A stretch of 33,533 bases of DNA from CAYRJA01 sp964424455 (GTDB lineage Bacteria > Bacteroidota > Bacteroidia > Chitinophagales > UBA10324). The DNA lies in the NCBI GenBank assembly GCA_964424455.1, contig CAYRJA010000023.1, forward strand, positions 1 to 33,533, read 5' to 3'. The notes beneath the pieces are model-generated. The model was not told the DNA's origin. It saw nothing but the letters and a program-made list of their open reading frames with translations, and did not search any database. The translations under genes and the position numbers were made by a program. Position 1 is the stretch's first letter. The number at the start of each line of letters is the position of its first letter. Below are positions 8,214 through 15,944 of the stretch, piece after piece.

Positions 8214-8240
8214 TATTTTAATCATTTGATTAAAATATTT
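8211..8240. promoter_or_regulatory. Putative TetR operator, perfect 14-bp inverted repeat
   Basis: The left arm AAATATTTTAATCA (8211-8224) and right arm TGATTAAAATATTT (8227-8240) are exact reverse complements separated by TT. The site lies 54 bases upstream of the tetR start and overlaps the proposed -33 element. Its core recurs at 7492-7507. A palindrome of this length at this position is the classical signature of an autoregulated TetR-family gene. Confidence 0.7.
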
Positions 8241-8775
8241 CTAAAAATGTATTTAATAAAATTGGCTCGTTAAGTTTGCGAAGATTTTTTTGTATGCCAG
8301 GTAAATTCAGAAGCGCCAATAAAATGATGTAAAACTTCATATCAGTTGTGGTGAAAAGTAAGAGCATTCTTTATGTAACTGATGAAAACTTTTTTACTTC
8401 TCACTTTGCCAATTTGTAAATGACGAGAAAATAATCAGTATCGCAGTGAGGAGTCTCTCATTCAAATATGAGGATGCTTTCATTATAAATATATCATAAC
8501 ACTTCCGGATTTTTATAAACTAAAAGAGTGTATGAATAAGTATTTTTTTGTTATTACAATTATTTGATTTCATTTGCACAGAAAGTTATTTTGTATTAAT
8601 AATTATTAATCGTTTTGCTCTACACTATTTGCCCGAACTGCGGGTTTTCAAGCCCTAAATTAGCGCGCCATTGCCCTAATTGTCATAGGGTACAGAAGTC
8701 TAACTCTCACACAATAAAATTGTTAATTACAGTTATTCTGATACTGCTTCTGGTTTATCTTTTCAGTGTCGTTTT
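8241..8775. other. Intergenic region without recognised genes
   Basis: About 535 bases between the tetR operator and the end of the GH3 gene. I see no ORF of convincing coding character, tRNA, or T-tracted terminator. It contains short patches of higher GC (around 8635-8700) in otherwise AT-rich sequence. It could be a decayed gene or the remains of an insertion, but nothing in it is recognisable. Confidence 0.5.
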
Positions 8776-10266
8776 TTAATGAGGTATTATCTCGTCGGCA
8801 ATCGTTCTGTCGTTGCTTAGCCGTGGTACTTTGTTTTGTCCTCCGAGTTTTCCTTTTGATTTCATATAGTTACGAAAAGCATCTTTCGGCAAAGAAATGA
8901 TTTTCAATGGCTGAAGAATATTCCCTTTCAGCAAATCAGCATAGTAGATATTTCTCTTTTGCATCAAATCATCCAACCGCAAACGGAATTCATTCAAATC
9001 AGCAGGCGATTCTGCAAATTCAATTAACCATTCGTGATAAGGAAGTTCATCTGTTACATTGATATGAGGCGCTACGGTAAACTCAGTGACTTGAACACCT
9101 GTTTCATCACATACTTGTTTTAATGCAGATTCCACTTCTTCGGCAATCACATGTTCTCCGAAAGCAGAAATGAAATGAGAGATTCTTCCTGTTACAACAA
9201 TCCGGTACGGATTTTTAGAAACGAACTTTACAGTATCGCCAATCAGATATCCCCAAAGTCCGGCATTTGAATTAATCACTATCGCATAATTCACTCCTAA
9301 CTCTACATCTTTAATCGTAATCCGTTTTGGCTTTTCAGAATGAACTTCATCAGCAGGGATGAATTCAAAGAAGATTCCTGAATCAATATTTAATAATAAA
9401 CCTTTTTCCTTTTGTGAATCCTGAAATGCAATGAATCCTTCTGAAGCGGGATAGGTTTCAATACTGTCAATTACTTCACCGATAGTATGAAATAATTGAG
9501 TTCTGTAAGGATCGAAATTCACTCCTCCGTAAACAAGCAATGAAAAATCCGGATAAATCTCTTTTATTGTTTTCTTTTTTGTTTTCTGTAACAGTCGTTC
9601 AAAATAAAACTGAACCCATGGAGGAATACCGCTAATCAATGTCATATTCCGGTTGTAGGTTTCTTCAACAATTTTATCCACTTTCTTTTCCCAATCCTCA
9701 ATAATGTTTGTCTGGTAGGAGGGAAGTTGATTCCCTCGTAAATACCCGGGCACATGATGATTTACAATTCCTGAAAGCCGCCCGGTAAGAACACCATTTA
9801 TATCTTCCAATTCAGGACTGCCGGAGAGAAAAATCATTTTCCCATTGATAAAATCTGCATTGCCTGTTTCATTAATATACATAAGCAACGCATTGCGTGC
9901 AGTATTGATATGATTGGGAATAGAATCTTTGGTAATAGGAATATATTTTACACCAGAAGTTGTGCCCGAAGATTTGGCAAAGTATATCGGCTTACCTTTC
10001 CATAGCACATTTTCTTCTCCTGATTTTATATCGTGTATGTATTGTTTAAATTTTTCATAATCGTGGACAGGAACACGCTCTGTAAAATCACTATATGAAT
10101 TAATAGCGCTGAAGTGATGCTCTTTGCCAAATTTAGTATGCTTCGCCTGTTGAACAAGTTGATGAAAAACAGATTCCTGTATATGCACTGCTTCGCTGTT
10201 CCATCGCCGGATTTCCTTTGCAATCTTTTTTGCGAACAATTTTGCTGCCAATGACTTTATTCCCAT
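8776..10266 (-). CDS. GH3 auxin-responsive-promoter-family acyl-adenylating enzyme
   Basis: A 496-residue member of the GH3 family in the ANL adenylating superfamily, which in plants joins amino acids to carboxylic-acid hormones through an acyl-AMP intermediate. The three ATP/AMP motifs are visible: SSGTTSG (99-105), YPASEGF (272-278) and the hinge region YRIVVTGRISHF (354-365). Residues 50-110 carry the conserved FSAINSYSDF and KSGEENVLWKGKP segments. Length and motif order fit the family, so adenylation chemistry is well supported; the acid and acceptor used by bacterial members are not known to me and cannot be read from the context. The gene is isolated. A TAAATTTG element lies only four bases before its ATG. 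Confidence 0.92.
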   Translation of the reverse strand: MGIKSLAAKLFAKKIAKEIRRWNSEAVHIQESVFHQLVQQAKHTKFGKEHHFSAINSYSDFTERVPVHDYEKFKQYIHDIKSGEENVLWKGKPIYFAKSSGTTSGVKYIPITKDSIPNHINTARNALLMYINETGNADFINGKMIFLSGSPELEDINGVLTGRLSGIVNHHVPGYLRGNQLPSYQTNIIEDWEKKVDKIVEETYNRNMTLISGIPPWVQFYFERLLQKTKKKTIKEIYPDFSLLVYGGVNFDPYRTQLFHTIGEVIDSIETYPASEGFIAFQDSQKEKGLLLNIDSGIFFEFIPADEVHSEKPKRITIKDVELGVNYAIVINSNAGLWGYLIGDTVKFVSKNPYRIVVTGRISHFISAFGEHVIAEEVESALKQVCDETGVQVTEFTVAPHINVTDELPYHEWLIEFAESPADLNEFRLRLDDLMQKRNIYYADLLKGNILQPLKIISLPKDAFRNYMKSKGKLGGQNKVPRLSNDRTIADEIIPH

Positions 10267-10270
10267 TTGA

Positions 10271-10278
10271 CAAATTTA
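10271..10278 (-). promoter_or_regulatory. TAnnTTTG element directly before the GH3 gene
   Basis: TAAATTTG on the minus strand fully matches the Bacteroidota -7 consensus and ends four bases before the ATG, so a transcript starting from it would begin at or next to the start codon. No good -33 TTTG is present at the usual distance. Confidence 0.3.
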
Positions 10279-10404
10279 AAATCTAAAAAAACAATTCGAA
10301 TGAAAGATATTCAGTATGTATAGGGTTAGTTTCCACTTTATCATGCTGATGAATACATAGTCAGTTATGTAAAGGTTGTAAAATTTGATGTAATACATGG
10401 ATTA

Positions 10405-10581
10405 GGGTGTATGAATATTTGCAGCAACAATTATATTACTCCGTAGGAGCAAAGGCTTGGTAATAACTTGAACGAGAAGGTTATTGCGTCCCTTCGGGAC
10501 GCTCCAGGAGTATCTATATTGGATTTTTACCAAGCTCTTATGCCTGTGGCATAAGTAATCCCTGCAATTATTCATACACCC
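10405..10581. mobile_element. MITE-like structured element with 8-bp direct flanks
   Basis: The 177-bp element begins with GGGTGTATGAATATTTGCAG and ends with its reverse complement, 19 of 20 positions matching. It is bracketed by identical 8-mers ATGGATTA (10397-10404 and 10582-10589), as expected for a target-site duplication. Inside are a second inverted pair GCTTGGTAA (10455-10463) / TTACCAAGC (10527-10535) and three hairpins: CTCC-GTA-GGAG (10439-10449), GCGTCCC-TTC-GGGACGC (10486-10502) and CTTATGCC-TGT-GGCATAAG (10537-10555). It carries no transposase. The sequence style (CTCCGTAGGAG, CCTTCGGGA, GGCATAAG) reminds me of dispersed repeats seen in many Bacteroidota genomes. An ORF spanning it is an artefact of the repeat. 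Confidence 0.75.
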
Positions 10582-10589
10582 ATGGATTA

Positions 10590-10756
10590 TAATATTCATT
10601 TATCATATTAAATAGCACATCTGTCATATAAATAATGGTATTGAGCCGTTCAGTATTGAGAAGGCAGGTTGTACAGCCAATTCTTTTTTATATTGTATTT
10701 CATTTTTTACCTGAACTTCATTTACTTGCATTTCAATTTTTCTGAAAAGAAGACAG
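10590..10756. other. Leader region of the TonB-receptor locus
   Basis: The 167 bases between the mobile element and the receptor ATG must contain the promoter for the five-gene surface locus unless it is read from further upstream, but I could not identify a full TAnnTTTG element or a riboswitch. CTGTCATATA at 10621-10630 matches half of an enterobacterial Pho box only. Confidence 0.35.
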
Positions 10757-13567
10757 ATGAACAAAACTCTACAACTGTTTATTATATTTTTTCTGTTTAG
10801 TGTTACAGAGAATGTATTTGCACAGAACAATGCAATAATAAAAGGGCGATTTGTTAATAAAGAAACAGGCAGCCCTGCAGGTGAAGTGCAAATTACATTG
10901 CCTTTACAAAAGCAGATAACTACTGCAGATGCAGAAGGCAGATTCACCATCAGTCAGATTCCGTTTGGTAGTACAGTGATGATTGTGGAAGGATTGAATT
11001 TTAAAACGGACACCATTACTGTTACAGTTAATGAAGCTGTTGTTGATATTGGTACAGTTGAACTGGAATCATCCGGTGTTACTCTATCTCAGGGAAATCA
11101 GACTATTCCCACCATCAGTATGGATGATAATAACGGAAATGATGAAGATGAAAGTACAAAGTCACAAAGTGTAAGCAGTGTTTTAGGCGCTTCACGCGAT
11201 CCGTTTGTAAGCGCTGTTTCATTTGTATTCAGTAATTTCCGTTTTCAGTTACGCGGCTACGACCGTACCCAGCAAACAGTATGGATTAATGGTACGCCGA
11301 TGAACGATATAGAGACAGGGAATGCACAATGGAATCTGTGGGGCGGATTGAATGACGTATTTCGCTCTCGGGGAAATACGCAAGGTTTAGAGCATGCTGA
11401 ATACGGTTTTGGCGGATTAAATGGTTCGGCATATATAGATGCAACCGCATTGTCGCAGACCAAGCAAACACGGCTGACCTACTCATTGTCAAATCGTCAA
11501 TACACTCATCGCATCATGCTTACACAAAGCAGCGGGTTAATGAAAAACGGATGGGCTTATTCCTTTTCACTTTCTACCCGATTGGCTAACGAAGGATATG
11601 TGCCGGGAACATTTTATGAAGGCTATTCCTATTTTGCAGCAATCAGCAAAAAAATAAAAAACCACCAGATTAATCTTACTGCATTTGGCGCACCTGTTCA
11701 GAGAGGGAAATCTTCTCCTACAACCAAAGAGGTTTATGATTTGGCAGGTACTCACTTTTACAATCCTAATTGGGGATTTCAAGGTGATGAAAAGCGAAAT
11801 GCACGAGTAGCCAATAACTTTCAGCCGGTATTTATTCTGAACTATCAATATACCCCTTCTGAAAAGACATCGTGGAATACAACGATTGCCTATCAGTTTG
11901 GGAAAAGCAAAAACTCAGGAATTGACTGGTACAATGCCTCCGACCCGCGCCCTGACTATTACCGTTATTTACCAAGTTACCAGACAATTAATGGTAATAA
12001 TATAGGAGCAGAAGTATTGACGGATAAAATAAAAGCTGATCCCGAACACGCTCTGCAACTGAACTGGGACAGGATGTATAATGATAACTATATGAATACT
12101 GAAACCATTTTCAATGCAAATGGTGAAGCAGGCAAAACTGTAACAGGTCACCGTTCTCTTTATGTATTGAGTAATGATGTGGATGATGTGAAGAAATGGA
12201 GTTTTAATACCAACCTGATTCATTCACTCAATAGTCATATAACGCTTTATACAGGAATTACATTAGTCACTCAGCAGACAGAGAATTATCGTCAGTTAGA
12301 TGATTTGCTCGGCGGCGATTTCTTTGTCAACTACAACCAGTTTGCTGCAAGAGATTATGTAGGGAATCCGTTGTTCTTTCAAAACGATATTGACAAACCT
12401 AACCGCATTATTAAAGTGGGGGATAAGTATGGCTATGATTATATTAATCGTTTCAATACAGCCGGATGGTGGGGGCAATCTGCTTTTGTATATAACAAGT
12501 TTGATTTTTTTATATCGGCAAATGTTGAAATCAGTTCATTCCTTCGCGATGGATTATACAGGAACGGACTTTTTGCAGATAATTCTTTTGGGAAGAGTAA
12601 AACATATTCTTTCACTACTTACGGTGTAAAAGGTGGAGCAACCTATAAGCTGAACGGACGCAACTATTTATTCCTCAATGGCTGTTACAGTACAGAAGCG
12701 CCAGCGCCGGACAATACTTTTATATCTTCCAGAACACGAAATACCACTATTTCCAATCCCGAAGTTCAAAAAATACAGAGTGTAGAGGGTGGATACTTGC
12801 TTAGAATACCTAAAGTAAGCGGCAAACTTACCGGATATGCAACAGAGATAAAAGATATGTCCGCCATAAAGAGATTTTATAATGACGATCCCGATTTCAG
12901 AACCTTTGTGAATTATGTGTTACAGGGAATAAATGCACGATATACAGGAATTGAATTTGCATTGGATGTAAAAGTTAATTCCCTGTTCTCTGTTACAGGA
13001 GTTGCAGCCGTTGGTCAGGCATTCTACACAGACCGCCCTCGTGTGACAGTGTATAAAGACAACGATACCACCAGCGAGGTGAGTTCACGGGAAGTGTATC
13101 TGAAAAATTATTATCTCCCGACAGGACCGCAAAGCTGTTACACTTTAGGGTTGAATTATCGGGGAAAGAAATATTGGTTTGCTAATCTGAATGTAAATTA
13201 TGCAGACCGCAATTATGCAGATGTAAATCCTGACCGGTTGACACCTGAGGCAATAGACATGGTTTCACCGGATTCTGAAATGTGGAATAAAATTATCGGA
13301 CAGGAAAAATTGCCTTCTGCTTTCACCGTTGATTTGTCATTAGGAAAATCTTTCCGGCTGTCAAAAATATTCAAACAACTTCCTTACAACTCACTGTTGT
13401 TTCTTAATGCCAGCATGAGTAACCTGTTAAACAATCAAAATATTGTCACAGGCGGATTTGAGCAACTTCGTTATGACTTTGTTGGAGGAAACCCTGATAA
13501 GTTCCCCAACAAATACTTCTACGGATATGGAAGAACCTTTTTTGTGAATGTTAGTTTTAAATTTTAA
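10757..13567 (+). CDS. TonB-dependent receptor with carboxypeptidase-like regulatory domain
   Basis: A 936-residue outer membrane importer. A signal peptide ends near residue 22 (ENVFA-QN). Residues about 26-110 form a carboxypeptidase-regulatory-like beta-sandwich (IIKGRFVNKETGSPAGEVQI), the usual N-terminal extension of SusC-like and related Bacteroidota receptors. A plug domain (about 135-250, with FQLRGYD and GLEHAEYGFGGLNG) follows, then a long beta-barrel ending in the aromatic FFVNVSFKF. No classical SusD gene follows; instead a DUF5689 lipoprotein comes 18 bases downstream, and three T9SS-sorted proteins after it. The receptor should import a ligand produced or captured by these proteins at the cell surface. 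The ligand is inferred to be a nucleic-acid or phosphodiester fragment from the encoded nuclease-fold protein, not from the receptor itself. Confidence 0.93.
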   Translation: MNKTLQLFIIFFLFSVTENVFAQNNAIIKGRFVNKETGSPAGEVQITLPLQKQITTADAEGRFTISQIPFGSTVMIVEGLNFKTDTITVTVNEAVVDIGTVELESSGVTLSQGNQTIPTISMDDNNGNDEDESTKSQSVSSVLGASRDPFVSAVSFVFSNFRFQLRGYDRTQQTVWINGTPMNDIETGNAQWNLWGGLNDVFRSRGNTQGLEHAEYGFGGLNGSAYIDATALSQTKQTRLTYSLSNRQYTHRIMLTQSSGLMKNGWAYSFSLSTRLANEGYVPGTFYEGYSYFAAISKKIKNHQINLTAFGAPVQRGKSSPTTKEVYDLAGTHFYNPNWGFQGDEKRNARVANNFQPVFILNYQYTPSEKTSWNTTIAYQFGKSKNSGIDWYNASDPRPDYYRYLPSYQTINGNNIGAEVLTDKIKADPEHALQLNWDRMYNDNYMNTETIFNANGEAGKTVTGHRSLYVLSNDVDDVKKWSFNTNLIHSLNSHITLYTGITLVTQQTENYRQLDDLLGGDFFVNYNQFAARDYVGNPLFFQNDIDKPNRIIKVGDKYGYDYINRFNTAGWWGQSAFVYNKFDFFISANVEISSFLRDGLYRNGLFADNSFGKSKTYSFTTYGVKGGATYKLNGRNYLFLNGCYSTEAPAPDNTFISSRTRNTTISNPEVQKIQSVEGGYLLRIPKVSGKLTGYATEIKDMSAIKRFYNDDPDFRTFVNYVLQGINARYTGIEFALDVKVNSLFSVTGVAAVGQAFYTDRPRVTVYKDNDTTSEVSSREVYLKNYYLPTGPQSCYTLGLNYRGKKYWFANLNVNYADRNYADVNPDRLTPEAIDMVSPDSEMWNKIIGQEKLPSAFTVDLSLGKSFRLSKIFKQLPYNSLLFLNASMSNLLNNQNIVTGGFEQLRYDFVGGNPDKFPNKYFYGYGRTFFVNVSFKF

Positions 13568-13585
13568 AAGAATAATAAGCAACTA

Positions 13586-14887
13586 ATGAATAAACTCATC
13601 ATCTCATTACTTATCATCTCTGTTGTTTCTTTCAGCGCCTGTCTGAAAAAAGATTTTGACAGTCCGCCAGACCAAAGTGGTAATGACCCTAATTTAACTG
13701 TAACAAAAACTATTGCAGAAATCCTGCAAATGGGAACAGACAATGTACAGATTACAACAGATGAAATTATTTACGGCATTGTAACAGCCGATGACCGTTC
13801 AGGAAATTTTTACAAACAGATAGTGATTCAGGATTCAACCGGAGGCATCATTTTGCTTCTTGAAGCAAATAATCTGTACAATGATTATCCGGTGGGAAGA
13901 AAAATTTATGTAAAGTGTAAAGGATTATATCTCGGCAACTACAATAAGTTGCCACAACTTGGCTATGTGCCAGATAATACCGGATCGCTTAGCTCCATTC
14001 CAGCCGGTTTGCTGAGTGATTTTATTGTGAAGGCAAATTATCCGAATACTGTAACACCTGTAAATGTCAGCCTGTCAAGTATTACAACGGTCAATAATTC
14101 TTTACTCAACCGGTTAATAAAGATTGATAATGTTGAATTTGCCTCGAACAGCGCCGGACAGTCTTATGCTCAGCCGGCATCACTCAGTTCAGGTACCGAC
14201 CGGACAATAGAAGACTGTAACAGCAAAACCATGATTCTCCGCACCAGTGGCTATTCCAACTTTCAACCCGTTCTTACTCCGAAAGGGAAGGGGAGTATTA
14301 CAGCTATTTATACTTGTTACAAATCAACTCCACAGTTAATTATTCGTGATACTTCTGATGTTAAGTTTTATGATTCCAGATGTGCGGGAAGTATTATCCC
14401 GATAATGAAAAAAGATTTTGAAGATAATTCAATTACTTCCGGCGGATGGATAATAAAGAATGTAACAGCCAATGTACCATGGATTACCAACACGGTAGGT
14501 GCATATAGCGGAAAGTCTTATGGACAATGCACCAACTTTTCCGGAGGTTCAAACACTGCATGTGAATCATGGTTGATTTCTCCTTCAGTAAATTTAAGTT
14601 CAGCAGTTAATCCTGTCTTTTCATTCCTGAATGCTTGGAAATATACAGGTCCTGCACTTGAGGTTTATGTTTCAACTAATTATGACGGAACTAGTGCGCC
14701 ATCATCTGCAACATGGACTTTGCTTTCACCTACGCTTTCATCCGGAAACTTTGCATGGGTAAGTTCAGGAGATATCTCTTTGTCAGCTTACAAAACAACC
14801 AATGTGCGTGTGGCATTTAAATATACCGGAACGGGTTCAGCAGGAAGTACATGGGAGATAGATGACATCACCATTAAAGAAAATTAA
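13586..14887 (+). CDS. DUF5689 lipoprotein with C-terminal choice-of-anchor J domain
   Basis: A 433-residue lipoprotein (SFSAC lipobox, Cys19). The residues after the Cys read LKKDFD, close to the K-D/E-D/E type signal that sends Bacteroidota lipoproteins to the cell surface, so it is probably outward facing. Residues about 45-265 are a DUF5689 domain, an OB-fold-like region recognisable from DRSGNFYKQIVIQDSTGGI and PVGRKIYVKCKGLYLG. Residues about 275-433 form a jelly-roll choice-of-anchor J domain (FEDN.....GW, ESWLISPSVNLS, GSTWEIDDI). It is encoded 18 bases after the TonB receptor, the position that susD occupies in glycan loci, so it may act as the receptor's surface-binding partner. Domain calls are firm; ligand binding is inference. 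Confidence 0.85.
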   Translation: MNKLIISLLIISVVSFSACLKKDFDSPPDQSGNDPNLTVTKTIAEILQMGTDNVQITTDEIIYGIVTADDRSGNFYKQIVIQDSTGGIILLLEANNLYNDYPVGRKIYVKCKGLYLGNYNKLPQLGYVPDNTGSLSSIPAGLLSDFIVKANYPNTVTPVNVSLSSITTVNNSLLNRLIKIDNVEFASNSAGQSYAQPASLSSGTDRTIEDCNSKTMILRTSGYSNFQPVLTPKGKGSITAIYTCYKSTPQLIIRDTSDVKFYDSRCAGSIIPIMKKDFEDNSITSGGWIIKNVTANVPWITNTVGAYSGKSYGQCTNFSGGSNTACESWLISPSVNLSSAVNPVFSFLNAWKYTGPALEVYVSTNYDGTSAPSSATWTLLSPTLSSGNFAWVSSGDISLSAYKTTNVRVAFKYTGTGSAGSTWEIDDITIKEN

Positions 14888-14926
14888 ACAATCATTCAAT
14901 AATTTTATAAACCAAATTCACTCGTT

Positions 14927-15922
14927 ATGAAAAAAGTAGTTTTATCAGTTTTGCTTTTTACAATTGCAGAACTCTCTTTCGCCCAGCTAACATTAAGTGG
15001 AACTAATTATCAGGAAAACTTCGATAATATCGGCAGCAGCACAAATATCGGTGAAGGATTACCGGCAGGATGGTACTGTTACACCGGTGCAACTTCTGCT
15101 GCATTAGGAACAGATGTTACCTCCAGCAAGTATTATCCGTCTTTAAAAAAATGGACAGCTACTTATGCTGAGTTTCGTAATTGTGCCTCTGCAAATGGAT
15201 TTACTTATTTTGCTCAGGGAGATAGCGCAGCCCAGTCATCGGCAACTGACAGAGCGTTTGCTGTAAGGCAAACCAGTTCTTTTGGTGATCCGGGAGCAGC
15301 TTTTGTTTTAAAAAATGCCGATACATGGGGAGTTTCAAATCTTAAACTGAATTTTCAGTTACAATCATTAGACTCCCTTTCTCCGCGTACCACCACATGG
15401 GCAGTAGATTATGCTTTAGGAAACGCACCAACTTTATTTACTCCTGTTACAACTACTGGCACTATGACGACAGGAGGAAATACCTTCTCCAATAATCTGA
15501 TTAGCGCTGATTTTGGAAGCGCTCTTGATAATAATGTCGGACCGGTTTGGATACGGGTTGTAGCGCTTACCGGTTCAACAGGTAGTCAAAACAGAGCCAC
15601 TACAGGTATTGATGATTTTAAACTGGAGTGGGACGGAATTGCAACAGGTGTTACAGAACATGATTTGACTTCATCATCATTCAGTATTTTACAGTCAGAA
15701 CCTAATCAGATACTGGTTTCATATCATTCATCTGAATATGCGGATGTTAATGCAGTGATTTATGATTTATCCGGAAGAAGCCTTTCTTCAGAGTCTATTA
15801 ATCTTGCAGCAGGTACAAATACATTTGCTATTCCTACAAAAACACTTTCATCAGGAATGTATTTGCTTTCAATAGGTAACGATAAGAATTTGATGATAAA
15901 GAAATTTGTGATAAATAATTAA
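14927..15922 (+). CDS. Secreted jelly-roll protein with T9SS type A sorting domain
   Basis: A 331-residue exported protein. The signal peptide ends at about residue 19 (ELSFA-QL). The body (about 25-235) is a beta-rich choice-of-anchor/jelly-roll-like region beginning YQENFDNIGSS and ending DDFKLEWDG, a pattern that recurs in Bacteroidota secreted hydrolases and adhesins. The last 75 residues are a type A T9SS sorting domain with the diagnostic DLSGR and SSGMYLLSIG..K.MIKKFVIN pattern, so the protein should cross the outer membrane and be attached to, or released from, the surface. No catalytic motif is visible, so a carbohydrate- or ligand-binding role is only a guess. It is the third gene of the locus. 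Confidence 0.85.
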   Translation: MKKVVLSVLLFTIAELSFAQLTLSGTNYQENFDNIGSSTNIGEGLPAGWYCYTGATSAALGTDVTSSKYYPSLKKWTATYAEFRNCASANGFTYFAQGDSAAQSSATDRAFAVRQTSSFGDPGAAFVLKNADTWGVSNLKLNFQLQSLDSLSPRTTTWAVDYALGNAPTLFTPVTTTGTMTTGGNTFSNNLISADFGSALDNNVGPVWIRVVALTGSTGSQNRATTGIDDFKLEWDGIATGVTEHDLTSSSFSILQSEPNQILVSYHSSEYADVNAVIYDLSGRSLSSESINLAAGTNTFAIPTKTLSSGMYLLSIGNDKNLMIKKFVINN

Positions 15923-15944
15923 TAATACTCTAAACCCTAATAAT

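Noticed and set aside
10402..10599. A 65-codon open frame across the MITE-like element
   Set aside because: It consists of the repeat and its hairpins read in one frame; such frames recur with this type of repeat and have no protein character.
10621..10630. CTGTCATATA, like half of a Pho box, before the TonB receptor
   Set aside because: Only one half-site of an enterobacterial consensus is present and the second half does not match, so phosphate control is not supported by this alone.
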